Origin: a bacterium 1xD42-87
Lineage (GTDB): Bacteria; Bacillota; Clostridia; Lachnospirales; Lachnospiraceae
DNA: 64,000 nt
Reading direction: 5' to 3'
Assembly: GCA_003611805.1 (NCBI GenBank)
Contig: RAYM01000014.1
Span: forward strand, 119,812-183,811
Made by a program: the position numbers and the translations under genes
Shown: in pieces, positions 35,545-44,218 of the stretch
Numbering within the stretch: the stretch's first letter is position 1
How the letters are laid out: each line of letters opens with the position of its first letter
Notes under the pieces: model-generated
Told to the model about the DNA's origin: nothing
The model's input: only the letters and a program-made list of their open reading frames with translations
Databases searched by the model: none

Positions 35545-36246
35545 ATGAAAAAACGACTGGCGATTATTCCAGCAAGGGGAGGCTCAAAAGGGATTCCGAA
35601 AAAGAATATATACAATGTGGCGGGACACCCGCTGATTTACTATTCCATTGAGGCTGCGAAGGCTGCGAAGGAAGCCGGGGCGGTTGACAGGGTGATCGTG
35701 TCGACGGATTCTGAGGAAATTGCCGCCGTTGCGAGAGAGTGCGGCGCTGAGGTGCCTTTTATCCGTCCTGCCGAGCTTTCGTCGGATAAATCAAAAAGTG
35801 CGGATCTGATGATACATGCGGTGAATTTCTACCGCGAGCAGGGCGAATACTATGACGATATTGTTTTACTGCAGCCGACCTCGCCGCTTCGAAGAGGGGA
35901 AGACATTATCGGTGCAGTTGCGCTGTACGACAGGAAACAGGGAACATCTCTCGTAAGCTGCTACAGGGAAGAGAGTGTCAGTGAGTACAATTCCTATCAC
36001 ATAAAAGATGATATGGGTGTCGCACTGAACCAGGATCACAACAAAGGAAAAAGGAGGCAGGATCTGCCGGAGCTGTACGTAAGAAACGGGGCTGTCTATA
36101 TTACGGATGTGCAGTATCTGCTTGCGTTTGAGCTGGTGATCAGCGACGAGCCGGTCATTTATGTGATGCCTGCGGAGCGCTCCGTGAATATTGATACGCA
36201 GTATGATATGGAGCTGACGGAGTGGCTGATGGAGAGAGCTGAATGA
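35545..36246 (+). CDS. neuA: CMP-nonulosonic acid synthetase, NeuA family (copy 1)
   Basis: A 233-aa cytidylyltransferase that couples CTP to a nonulosonic acid. IIPARGGSKGIPKKN binds CTP; STDSEE, LLQPTSPLR and RRQDLPELYVRNGAVY are family motifs, and the C-terminal SVNIDTQYDME is typical. It overlaps the next gene by four bases, linking donor production directly to a probable transferase. Confidence 0.93.
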   Translation: MKKRLAIIPARGGSKGIPKKNIYNVAGHPLIYYSIEAAKAAKEAGAVDRVIVSTDSEEIAAVARECGAEVPFIRPAELSSDKSKSADLMIHAVNFYREQGEYYDDIVLLQPTSPLRRGEDIIGAVALYDRKQGTSLVSCYREESVSEYNSYHIKDDMGVALNQDHNKGKRRQDLPELYVRNGAVYITDVQYLLAFELVISDEPVIYVMPAERSVNIDTQYDMELTEWLMERAE

Positions 36247-37562
36247 AAGATAAGAAAACAATATTAATGATCGCCAACAGCGAGACGGCATCAAACGGTT
36301 TCCTGTCTTTTGCGGAGCGCTTGAAAGGCAGGGAGGAGATAGGACTCGTACTGATCTGTCATCCGCGCGTTAGAATTGATGTGGTAAAAGAAAAAAGCAG
36401 GAAATTGGATGATGTACATGTAGAGATTTTGGATTTTGATGAAGAAGAGAGAAGGGCAGGTGATAAGAGGGTAAAGCAAGAGTATCATTATGTAAAAGAC
36501 AGATTGTATGTATCAATTATAAAGGCGGTCTATAATACAATAAAGACTACAGCGCATAATTTTAGGGGGCTGAAAAGAGCCAAGTTTATTATGAGACAGA
36601 ATAAACCGAACATGATTCTGCTCTATGATGACAACCGACTGGAATTTGAAAAATATTTCGTATATTATGCAAAAAAATGGGGAATCCAAACGATAGTGGC
36701 ACCGATCTGCATGGCGGATATCGAGGGGATTCTAATTAATCCCTCCAATGGATTTCGGATAAAAAAGGGCGATAAGTTACCCATAACAGCTCGGATTATC
36801 AAGTATATCAATCCCCAAATCGACCGGGAATACCGGGATGAGATTGTTTTTTTTGGTCAGCCTTTTTTGAATATCATAGATTATTTGATGGGGTTTCGGG
36901 TACCGAATCCTTGGGTGCAGGGCAGTCTTGCCGATATTGTGTGCACGGCGTATCAGGAGCAATATGATGAGACTGTCAGAGAACTGGGCAGAGAAAACAC
37001 AGAGGGTAGATTATTCTTGACAGAATCGGTGGAAGATGGGATTATTATAGGGGGGTATCAAAATAGAAAATCTTTGAAAAACGAGTTGTACGGGAAATAT
37101 TCTCTGTGTGGCAAAACGACAGTTATTATCGCGTTTTCCGAGAGAGTGCAAAAGTGGTCGAAAGAGAATGACCTCTCTAATAAGGGAATTATTGTTCGGA
37201 GCGTTCTGGAGTATTACGATGAAGTGTTGGTCTCCCTGCATCCGAAGTCAGACGTAGAGGAGAATCGATTCCTAGAAGATTATGACGGTTGCCATATTGT
37301 GGATGAACCCCTGCGAAATATCATAGGAGCGGCGGATCTCATTATATACGCAGATATGTCTTCGATTGCCAGATGGGTTGAGTGGCTGCAGATTCATAAA
37401 GTGACGTATCTCAGCTATTCCATGCAGGAGAAGTGGACCGATGACATGATTCGGGAATTTAAGAAAGAGTTGGCGGATTCCGTGGAAATGGTAAAGGAGG
37501 AAAAACGCCCTGAATTAAAAAGGGGAATTGATTTTGTAGAGTTTGTACTGGAGCGATTATAA
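36243..37562 (+). CDS. GT-B-like protein, probable nonulosonate transferase
   Basis: A 439-aa cytoplasmic protein without a clear family name. The C-terminal half has VSLHPKSDVEE (HP motif), HIVDEPLRNIIGAADLIIYADMSSIARW (D-x and S-S pattern) as in sialyl- and polysialyltransferase-like GT-B proteins and CDP-glycerol transferases. The middle holds FFGQPFLNIIDYL. Its four-base overlap with the CMP-sugar synthetase argues that its donor is that CMP-sugar. The function is inferred from this context and the short motifs only. Confidence 0.65.
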   Translation: MKDKKTILMIANSETASNGFLSFAERLKGREEIGLVLICHPRVRIDVVKEKSRKLDDVHVEILDFDEEERRAGDKRVKQEYHYVKDRLYVSIIKAVYNTIKTTAHNFRGLKRAKFIMRQNKPNMILLYDDNRLEFEKYFVYYAKKWGIQTIVAPICMADIEGILINPSNGFRIKKGDKLPITARIIKYINPQIDREYRDEIVFFGQPFLNIIDYLMGFRVPNPWVQGSLADIVCTAYQEQYDETVRELGRENTEGRLFLTESVEDGIIIGGYQNRKSLKNELYGKYSLCGKTTVIIAFSERVQKWSKENDLSNKGIIVRSVLEYYDEVLVSLHPKSDVEENRFLEDYDGCHIVDEPLRNIIGAADLIIYADMSSIARWVEWLQIHKVTYLSYSMQEKWTDDMIREFKKELADSVEMVKEEKRPELKRGIDFVEFVLERL

Positions 37563-37574
37563 GAGAGAATCAGG

Positions 37575-38636
37575 ATGAAAAATCTGGAAGCATTTACAGC
37601 AGCAGAAGAAAATTCTATTAGGGAAGTGATGAAAAAAATCGCCGAAAATACAAAGGGGCTTGTTTTTATCTGTAAAGAGGGGAAATTACTTGCTACAGTG
37701 ACGGATGGCGATATTCGAAGGTATATACTTGCCGGAGGGGATATAGAGGGGGAGGTGTCGAAAGCGGCGCACTATTCCCCTGTTTTTGCTTATCAGGAGG
37801 ACAGAAACAGCGCGAAAGATATTATGATTAAGCAGGGCGTCACAGCGCTGCCACTTGTAAAGCATGATCTGGAAATAACCGATATTGTTTTTTTGACGTT
37901 CTTTGATGAGGAAGACGTTGGGAAACGAAAGGCTGATCTGCGTGTGCCTGTACTAATCATGGCAGGCGGAAAAGGTCAGAGATTGAAACCGTTTACGGAT
38001 ATATTACCGAAACCTTTGATACCGTTAGGAGAGAAAACTATTACGGAACGGATTATCGGCAAGTTTCAGGAGTACGGTTGCGATCTGTTTTATATGGTTG
38101 TCAATTATAAAAAAAATTTTATCAAAGCATATTTTGCGGACAATGAAATGAAATACAATATTCAGTTTGTGGAGGAAGAAAAGTTTCTGGGAACTGCTGG
38201 TGGGCTGAAGCTGGTGCAGGGAAAGGTTACAGGCGATTTTTTTGTTTCTAATTGTGATATTTTGATTGATGCCGACTATCAGACAATTTTGGAGGAACAT
38301 GTCCGCAAGCAGTGTATCATTACACTGGTCTGCGCGCATAAAAAATATCAGATGCCTTACGGAACCGTTGAGGGGAGTGAGGATGGGTATGTCTGTAATA
38401 TGCAGGAGAAACCGGTATTGTCCTATAATATAAACACTGGTCTGTATGTAATCAACGAAAGATTTTTAGAGATGATACCGCAGGATACCTTTGTGGATAT
38501 GACGGAATTGATAAGTGATTGCATCAAGAAAAATGAGAAAGTGGGAATTTACTTGATTGAAGAAGAACAGTGGTTGGATATCGGGCAGATGGAGGAACTG
38601 GAGAAAACCCATGCTGCTTTAAATTTAAACTACTAG
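37575..38636 (+). CDS. ptmE: CBS domain-nucleotidyltransferase fusion (PtmE-like, sugar-1-phosphate guanylyltransferase)
   Basis: A 353-aa protein. Residues 1 to about 115 are a CBS pair (VTDGDIRRYIL; ALPLVKHDLEITD). From about 125 a nucleotidyltransferase follows: VLIMAGGKGQRLKPFTDILPKPL, NTGLYV and WLDIGQ. In Campylobacter, PtmE of this build makes GDP-glucosamine, the entry to GDP-linked legionaminic acid synthesis. The next gene is LegB-like, and CMP-synthetase, NeuB and NeuC follow, which supports that role. Substrate nucleotide (GTP) is inferred from the family, not visible in sequence. Confidence 0.85.
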   Translation: MKNLEAFTAAEENSIREVMKKIAENTKGLVFICKEGKLLATVTDGDIRRYILAGGDIEGEVSKAAHYSPVFAYQEDRNSAKDIMIKQGVTALPLVKHDLEITDIVFLTFFDEEDVGKRKADLRVPVLIMAGGKGQRLKPFTDILPKPLIPLGEKTITERIIGKFQEYGCDLFYMVVNYKKNFIKAYFADNEMKYNIQFVEEEKFLGTAGGLKLVQGKVTGDFFVSNCDILIDADYQTILEEHVRKQCIITLVCAHKKYQMPYGTVEGSEDGYVCNMQEKPVLSYNINTGLYVINERFLEMIPQDTFVDMTELISDCIKKNEKVGIYLIEEEQWLDIGQMEELEKTHAALNLNY

Positions 38637-38673
38637 GAGCGAGACTAATTTAGAAGTAAGGAGTATGCAGAGT

Positions 38674-39654
38674 GTGAAGAAAGCATTGGTTACAGGGGCT
38701 GATGGATTTATTGGAAGTCATTTGACTGAGGACCTTCTGGAAAAAGGATATGAAGTAAAGGCATTTACATTGTATAACTCATTTAATACCTGGGGGTGGC
38801 TCGACAGTCTGCCAAAGGGAAAGCTGGGTCAGATTGAAATATATTGCGGCGATGTGAGAGATCCAAACGGTGTGAGAGAGGCAATGAGGGGTGTGGATAT
38901 AGTGTTTCATCTTGCGGCTTTGATTGCTATTCCATTCAGCTATCATTCTCCCGATTCCTATGTTGATACCAATATAAAAGGAACGCTGAATGTCCTTCAG
39001 GCAGCAAGAGAACTGGCGACGGAAAGAGTTCTTGTTACATCTACGTCAGAGGTGTATGGAACAGCGCAGTATGTGCCGATTGATGAAAAACATCCTTTTC
39101 AGGGACAGTCGCCTTATTCGGCAACTAAAATAGGCGCCGACAGACTTGCGGAGAGCTTTTATAGAAGTTTTAGACTGCCGGTTTCCATTGTACGGCCTTT
39201 CAATACATACGGGCCGAGGCAGTCCGCGAGGGCGGTTATTCCGACTGTTATTACACAGCTGTTAGCTGGCCGGGAGGAGATAAAACTGGGAGCGCTGACG
39301 CCGACAAGAGATTTTAATTATGTGAAAGACACGACGGCTGGCTTTATTGCTATTGCAGAGTCGGATCAGACAATCGGGGAAGAAATCAATATTGCAACGC
39401 AGAAAGAAATATCGATAGGGGAGTTGGCGGGAGAAATTATAAATCAAATCAATCCCAAAGCACGCATTGTCTGTGATGAGGAAAGGATCCGCCCGGAAAA
39501 GAGCGAGGTAAACAGGCTGCTTGGTTCCAATGAAAAAATCAAAAAGCTTACAGACTGGAAACCTCAGTATACATTTGAACAGGGGATTGCAGAAACCATA
39601 GAATGGATTGGCAATCATTTGAACTTTTATAAATGCGATATCTATAATGTGTAG
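38674..39654 (+). CDS. legB: LegB-like NAD-dependent sugar-nucleotide 4,6-dehydratase
   Basis: A short-chain dehydrogenase of about 326 aa. NAD-binding GADGFIGSHL; TSTSEVYG with the Glu that dehydratases use as acid; SPYSATK with catalytic Tyr and Lys; RPFNTYGPRQSARAVIPTVI binds the nucleotide. This is typical of LegB, which turns GDP-GlcNAc into the 4-keto-6-deoxy sugar. GTG 38674 lies ten bases after AAGGAG and starts at the conserved strand; ATG 38665 is in frame but one base from the site. The expected partner aminotransferase (LegC) is not in the window. Confidence 0.85.
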   Translation: MKKALVTGADGFIGSHLTEDLLEKGYEVKAFTLYNSFNTWGWLDSLPKGKLGQIEIYCGDVRDPNGVREAMRGVDIVFHLAALIAIPFSYHSPDSYVDTNIKGTLNVLQAARELATERVLVTSTSEVYGTAQYVPIDEKHPFQGQSPYSATKIGADRLAESFYRSFRLPVSIVRPFNTYGPRQSARAVIPTVITQLLAGREEIKLGALTPTRDFNYVKDTTAGFIAIAESDQTIGEEINIATQKEISIGELAGEIINQINPKARIVCDEERIRPEKSEVNRLLGSNEKIKKLTDWKPQYTFEQGIAETIEWIGNHLNFYKCDIYNV

Positions 39655-39678
39655 TTGGATGATTGAGGAATAGTGGGA

Positions 39679-40374
39679 ATGGGAAGTATTGCGATTATCA
39701 CGGCTAGGAGCGGTTCCAAGGGGCTGCCGGATAAAAATATTAGAGAATTGTGTGGGAAACCTCTATTGGCTTATTCCATAGAGTGCGCAATAAGCAGCGG
39801 GCGATTTGACAAAGTGTTTGTTTCGACGGATTCCGAAAAGTATGCGGAGATTGCAGAACGCTTTGGAGCGGACGCCTCCTTCCTCAGATCGGAAGAGACT
39901 TCGAGCGACACGGCCGGTTCCTGGGATGTTGTCAGGGAAGTGGTTTACAAACTTGAGGAGAAAGGTGAGTTTTATGATGATATTATGCTCTTGCAGCCGA
40001 CCTCCCCACTACGGACTGTATCGGATATCAGAGATAGCTTTGCGCTGATGGAAGAGAAGGGTGCAAACGCCGTTGTGTCTGTGTGCGAGATGGAGCATTC
40101 CCCCTTGTGGAGCAACACGCTGGAAGAAGATCTTTGCATGGACGATTTCAGGCGGGAGAATTATTGTGACATAAGACGGCAGGATCTTCCGAAATACTAT
40201 CGGTTAAATGGCGCGATTTATCTGGTAAACAGAAAGGAACTGGAACAGTCGAAGATGTTGCGGCATAAATGCTACGCCTATATTATGCCGACAGAGCGGT
40301 CGATTGATATTGATACGGCGTTTGATTTTAAAATAGCGGAGTGTTATATGCAGGAAGGAAAAAACAATGGCTAA
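39679..40374 (+). CDS. neuA: CMP-nonulosonic acid synthetase, NeuA/LegF family (copy 2)
   Basis: A 231-aa cytidylyltransferase: IITARSGSKGLPDKN, STDSEKY, LLQPTSPLR, RRQDLPKYYRLNGAIY and SIDIDTAFDF. It differs clearly from copy 1 and belongs by position with the PtmE/LegB pair, so legionaminic-type acid is its likely substrate. ATG 39679 is eight bases after GAGGAA; GTG 39673 is an alternative. It overlaps the deacetylase gene by eight bases. Confidence 0.92.
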   Translation: MGSIAIITARSGSKGLPDKNIRELCGKPLLAYSIECAISSGRFDKVFVSTDSEKYAEIAERFGADASFLRSEETSSDTAGSWDVVREVVYKLEEKGEFYDDIMLLQPTSPLRTVSDIRDSFALMEEKGANAVVSVCEMEHSPLWSNTLEEDLCMDDFRRENYCDIRRQDLPKYYRLNGAIYLVNRKELEQSKMLRHKCYAYIMPTERSIDIDTAFDFKIAECYMQEGKNNG

Positions 40375-41332
40375 ACTGTATATCATTATGTATCATTATG
40401 TCAGAGATTTAAAAAACAGCCGATATCCGAATATCAAGGGATTGGACTATGAATTGTTTAAACAGCAGATCGCATTTTTAAAAGAGCATTTTACGATCGT
40501 TGCCATGGAGGATGTGATCGAGGCGTGGAATTCTGAAAATGGTAAGCTGCCGGAAAATGCAGCGCTGTTGACTTTTGACGATGGGTACATTGATAATTTT
40601 ACTGCGGTGTTTCCGATTTTAAAAGAACATAAGGTGCAGGGATCCTTCTTTATTCCAGGGAAGACCTTTACGGAAAATGTGCTGTTAGATGTAAATAAGA
40701 TACACTTTACGCTTGCGAGCGCGGAGATTCATGACCTGGTGAAAGATGTATTTGCGTTTTTGGATCAATATCGTAGTGAGGAGGCGGGGAATCTTATTCC
40801 TGCTAATGAAGAGTTATTTGAAAAATATGCCGTTGCGAGCCGGTTTGATACGAAAGAGACTATTTTTGTCAAGCGGATCCTGCAGACGGTCATTCCTGAA
40901 ACGATACGTAATCGGATGTCAAGCGAGTTGTTTCGAAAATATGTGGGAATGCGCGAGGATAAGTTTGCGCGCGAACTGTACATGAATAGGGATCAGATCA
41001 GGTGCATGAAGCGGGAAGGTATGTTTATCGGTCTGCATGGATATGATCATTATTGGCTGGGAAATCTGACAGAACAGGAGATGCACGCAGATATTGATAG
41101 AGCGTTAGAGGTTATGGACGGGCTTATAGATAAGGATAATTGGGTGTTAAATTATCCTTACGGTTCATACAATTTGAATGTTATGCAGTATATTGCGTCA
41201 AAAGGATGTAAGGCTGGAATGGTAACTAAAGTGGCGGTGGCGGATACGGAAATTCATGGCAGATATGAATTGCCAAGATTTGATTGCAATGATTTTCCGC
41301 CAAAGAGCAAAAATTATTTGAATATGCAATGA
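40367..41332 (+). CDS. CE4 polysaccharide deacetylase-like protein
   Basis: A 321-aa NodB-homology protein without signal peptide, so cytoplasmic. Motif 1 is TFDDGY (69-74) with the catalytic base and metal-binding Asp; motif 2 is HGYDH (224-228) with two metal His; motif 3 is YPYGSY (263-268), where the usual Arg is Tyr. About 145 residues, mostly helical, lie between motifs 1 and 2, much more than usual. A cytoplasmic place and the neighbours suggest it deacetylates a nucleotide-linked or free N-acetyl sugar, freeing an amine for the acylation genes that follow. Confidence 0.85.
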   Translation: MAKLYIIMYHYVRDLKNSRYPNIKGLDYELFKQQIAFLKEHFTIVAMEDVIEAWNSENGKLPENAALLTFDDGYIDNFTAVFPILKEHKVQGSFFIPGKTFTENVLLDVNKIHFTLASAEIHDLVKDVFAFLDQYRSEEAGNLIPANEELFEKYAVASRFDTKETIFVKRILQTVIPETIRNRMSSELFRKYVGMREDKFARELYMNRDQIRCMKREGMFIGLHGYDHYWLGNLTEQEMHADIDRALEVMDGLIDKDNWVLNYPYGSYNLNVMQYIASKGCKAGMVTKVAVADTEIHGRYELPRFDCNDFPPKSKNYLNMQ

Positions 41333-41357
41333 TACGAAGGAGAGATGGGGAGAAGAT

Positions 41358-41591
41358 ATGGAACAGAAAATCAGGGAAACTTTGGCTGAGATTAAACCGG
41401 AATTGATGAATTATCATGGGGATAATCTCTGCGCGGATATGGGAATTGATTCGCATGATATTTTTAATGTGGTAATGAATCTGGAGGCAGCTTTTGATAT
41501 TGAGATTGAGCCTGTTTATATGCGGATGGAAAATTTTATGAGCATCGCTAAAATAGAGAAAATGATACAGGAAATTCAGAAAAAGGCCTGA
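41358..41591 (+). CDS. Acyl carrier protein
   Basis: A 77-aa acidic helical protein. The phosphopantetheine attachment serine is S32 in GIDSHDIF, with the hydrophobic pattern (IFNVVMNLEAAFDIEI) of ACP helix II. It stands alone between a deacetylase and a GNAT-like gene, with an adenylation enzyme one gene further, so it probably carries an activated acyl group for glycan modification instead of fatty acid synthesis. GGGGAGAAG precedes the ATG. Confidence 0.92.
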   Translation: MEQKIRETLAEIKPELMNYHGDNLCADMGIDSHDIFNVVMNLEAAFDIEIEPVYMRMENFMSIAKIEKMIQEIQKKA

Positions 41592-41605
41592 CAAATAAGG
41601 GAGAG

Positions 41606-42637
41606 ATGATGCGAAGAATACCGATAGAGCTGCCGGAAGGATATGCGATCCGGTTTGCAAAAAAGGAAGATATTTCAGATATTATGCTGTTCTTTAAGCA
41701 ACACTGGAAGGAAAATCACATTCTGGCAAACGACAGGGCATTTTTTGAATATGAGCTTTGCCGTGGAGATGAGGTGTGTATGGTTCTTCTTCTCAATGAT
41801 AAAAATGACATAGAGGGTACGCTGGGGTATCTTCCCTACGGAGGGGAACTTCGTGACATTTTTACTGTGATGTGGAAGGTTTTGGATAACAGTCAGATGT
41901 TCGCGGGCGTCGGATTGCTTTATTATCTGATCGATCATGGAAGATGCCGTCACATCTATACCTGCGGGTTAAATGAAAATACGCGGAATATATATAAATA
42001 TCTTGGATTTTGTACGGGAGATTTACAGCATTTTTATATGTTAAACCCAGAATGCAAAAGTCGAATTGCAGAAATTAAGAACACAGAGGAACTAAATACA
42101 AATTATCAGAAAAGCGCTGTTTCTCTTTCTTTACACAGGGTGGAGAATAAAGAAGAGTTTCTAGCGGATTACTGTCCGGAGAAAAGAGCGGATAAAATAT
42201 ATAAAACGGCGGAATATATGGTACACAGATATTTCGAGAACCCAAAGTATCGATATCAGGTGTATCAGATATGGAAAGAAGGAGAAAAAACAGTTTCCTT
42301 TCTCATTGCCAGAGAACAGGAGCAGGATGAAAGCAGGTTATTGCGGCTGATTGACTTTGTGGGAGATGAGAAACTGCTTGCGCATATAGGGACACCGCTT
42401 CGCTGTTTGATGAAAGAGAATGGCTTTGAGTACACGGACCTTTATGTGTACGGCGTTGCGGATGAAATCTTATATCAGGCTGGTTTCAGCAAGAAGGCGA
42501 AGAATTCTCAGAATGTGATACCGAATTATTTTTCCCCTTTTTGTAGGAAGAATGTCAACATTGCGATATTTTGGGAAAAGGACGTACATCCGATTATTTG
42601 GAAAGGCGACGGTGATCAGGACAGGCCCTCCTTATAG
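41606..42637 (+). CDS. GNAT-like acyltransferase
   Basis: A 343-aa protein, long for a GNAT and probably with two GNAT-type halves. The first half opens with GYAIRFAKKEDISDIM and ends with GLNENTRNIYKYLGF, the classical last motif of the fold. The second half (about 175-330) has FLIAREQ and DEILYQAGFSKK in similar places. Placed between ACP and an adenylation enzyme, it is the best candidate for moving the ACP-bound acyl group to a sugar amine. ATG 41609 has better spacing from the ribosome site than 41606. Confidence 0.75.
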   Translation: MMRRIPIELPEGYAIRFAKKEDISDIMLFFKQHWKENHILANDRAFFEYELCRGDEVCMVLLLNDKNDIEGTLGYLPYGGELRDIFTVMWKVLDNSQMFAGVGLLYYLIDHGRCRHIYTCGLNENTRNIYKYLGFCTGDLQHFYMLNPECKSRIAEIKNTEELNTNYQKSAVSLSLHRVENKEEFLADYCPEKRADKIYKTAEYMVHRYFENPKYRYQVYQIWKEGEKTVSFLIAREQEQDESRLLRLIDFVGDEKLLAHIGTPLRCLMKENGFEYTDLYVYGVADEILYQAGFSKKAKNSQNVIPNYFSPFCRKNVNIAIFWEKDVHPIIWKGDGDQDRPSL

Positions 42638-42677
42638 GAATTTAGAAGCGGTAGAATGTTACCGTAATGAGGTGAGT

Positions 42678-44186
42678 ATGATAAACGTATTGGAGATGTT
42701 GGAAGATACAACTGATAAATATGGGAGCAAGCCGGCGTTTGCAGATGGTATGATGCAAGTGACTTACTCGGAAACCGTTGCATTAGCTCAAAAAATCGGA
42801 AGCAGTTTAGCAGCGGATGGTATAGTAAGACGAGCGGTAGCAGTTCTGCTACCCAAAGGCGTAACGGAATTAGTCAGTTTTTTTGGTGTTGTCTACAGCG
42901 GGAACTTTTATGTGCCGATTGATACTGAGATGCCTGTTGAGAGAGTACTGCTGATTTTTCAGACGCTGAATCCTATCCGGGTAATCGTGGACCAGAAAAC
43001 GTGCGGTGTGGATCTTGGCAGGTATAATGATTTAAAAACCCGCTATGAAGAAATGATTGCAAGAGAAAAGAATATGGCTTTACTGGATAGGATAAGAAAG
43101 AACGCTATTGATACGGATCCGGTATATGCTTTGTTCACATCTGGCTCTACTGGCGTCCCGAAGGGCGTTATTGTCTGTCACAGGTCTATTATCGATTATG
43201 CAGGGTGGTGCGTATCCACCTTCGATTTGAGCGCTGAAACGGTTTTTGGAAATCAAACGCCGTTTTATTTTAGTATGTCAGTATTGGATATCTATGCCAC
43301 GATTCGAAGCGGTGCGGCGCTTTTTGTGATTCCGAAGGCGCTTTTTACGTTTCCCATGAATCTTATTGAGTTTTTAAATGAAAATCGGATTAACACCGTT
43401 TACTGGGTGCCTTCGGCGCTGTGCCTGATTACGAAGTTTAACATGCTGTCAGCGGTAGAACTTCCTTATTTAAAGAAAATTTTGTTTGCTGGGGAGGTGA
43501 TGCCGACAAAGCATTTAAATTTGTGGAGAAAGTATCTGCCGGATGCGCTGTACGCTAATCTGTTCGGACCCACGGAGATTACGGATATAGGCATCTATTA
43601 TATTGTGAACAGGGAGTTTCGTGATGACGAACCGATTCCGATCGGAAATGCCTGTAGAAATGTGGATGTTTTTGTTCTAGATGAAGATGGTCAGCCGATT
43701 ACGGAACCGGGTATAGCAGGGGAGTTATATTACAGGGGAACCTATCTGGCGCATGGCTATTATAACAACTGGGATAAGACGAATGAAGCCTATGTACAGA
43801 ACCCGTTGAATACGGCTTATCCGGAAATTGTGTATAAATCGGGTGATTTGGTGCAGTGGAATGTGTTTGGAGAGCTGGTCTATGTTTCCAGAAAGGATTT
43901 CCAGATCAAGCATATGGGTTATCGGATTGAATTGGGTGAAATTGAGAATGCAGCGGGCGCATTTTCGGAAGTAGACAGATGCGCGGCGGTTTATGATTCG
44001 CAACACGATGATATTGTCCTATTTTATGAAGGAAAAAGGTGCGAAGAGGAGAAACTGAAAGAATTTGTGAAAAATAAACTGCCAATTTATATGGTGCCGC
44101 AGAAATTGCAGAAAATAGCGCGGCTGCCGTTGAACGAAAATGGAAAGATAGACAGAAAAACCCTGCAGATGCGGCTTGTGCAGTAA
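42678..44186 (+). CDS. Stand-alone adenylation (acyl-AMP ligase) enzyme, DltA-like but without the amino-acid Asp
   Basis: A 502-aa member of the adenylate-forming family. Core motifs: FTSGSTGVPKG (153-163), FGPTE (296-300), YKSGD (386-390), MGYRIELGEIE (413-423) and NENGKIDRK with the catalytic Lys K490. It aligns best by eye with DltA and amino-acid adenylation domains. At the A4 position, where these have F-D-x-S-V, it reads F198-S199-M-S-V, so the Asp that holds the amino group of an alpha-amino acid is a Ser. It should load an acid onto the ACP at 41358. ATG 42678 follows GAGGTGAG; an earlier ATG at 42552 lies inside the GNAT gene. Confidence 0.88.
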   Translation: MINVLEMLEDTTDKYGSKPAFADGMMQVTYSETVALAQKIGSSLAADGIVRRAVAVLLPKGVTELVSFFGVVYSGNFYVPIDTEMPVERVLLIFQTLNPIRVIVDQKTCGVDLGRYNDLKTRYEEMIAREKNMALLDRIRKNAIDTDPVYALFTSGSTGVPKGVIVCHRSIIDYAGWCVSTFDLSAETVFGNQTPFYFSMSVLDIYATIRSGAALFVIPKALFTFPMNLIEFLNENRINTVYWVPSALCLITKFNMLSAVELPYLKKILFAGEVMPTKHLNLWRKYLPDALYANLFGPTEITDIGIYYIVNREFRDDEPIPIGNACRNVDVFVLDEDGQPITEPGIAGELYYRGTYLAHGYYNNWDKTNEAYVQNPLNTAYPEIVYKSGDLVQWNVFGELVYVSRKDFQIKHMGYRIELGEIENAAGAFSEVDRCAAVYDSQHDDIVLFYEGKRCEEEKLKEFVKNKLPIYMVPQKLQKIARLPLNENGKIDRKTLQMRLVQ

Positions 44187-44218
44187 GAAGAATATTCTTG
44201 CGAGGTTAAGGAGATAAC

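Noticed and set aside
42649..42664. Small CGGTA/TACCG hairpin before the adenylation gene
   Set aside because: Only five base pairs with a six-base loop; easily found by chance.
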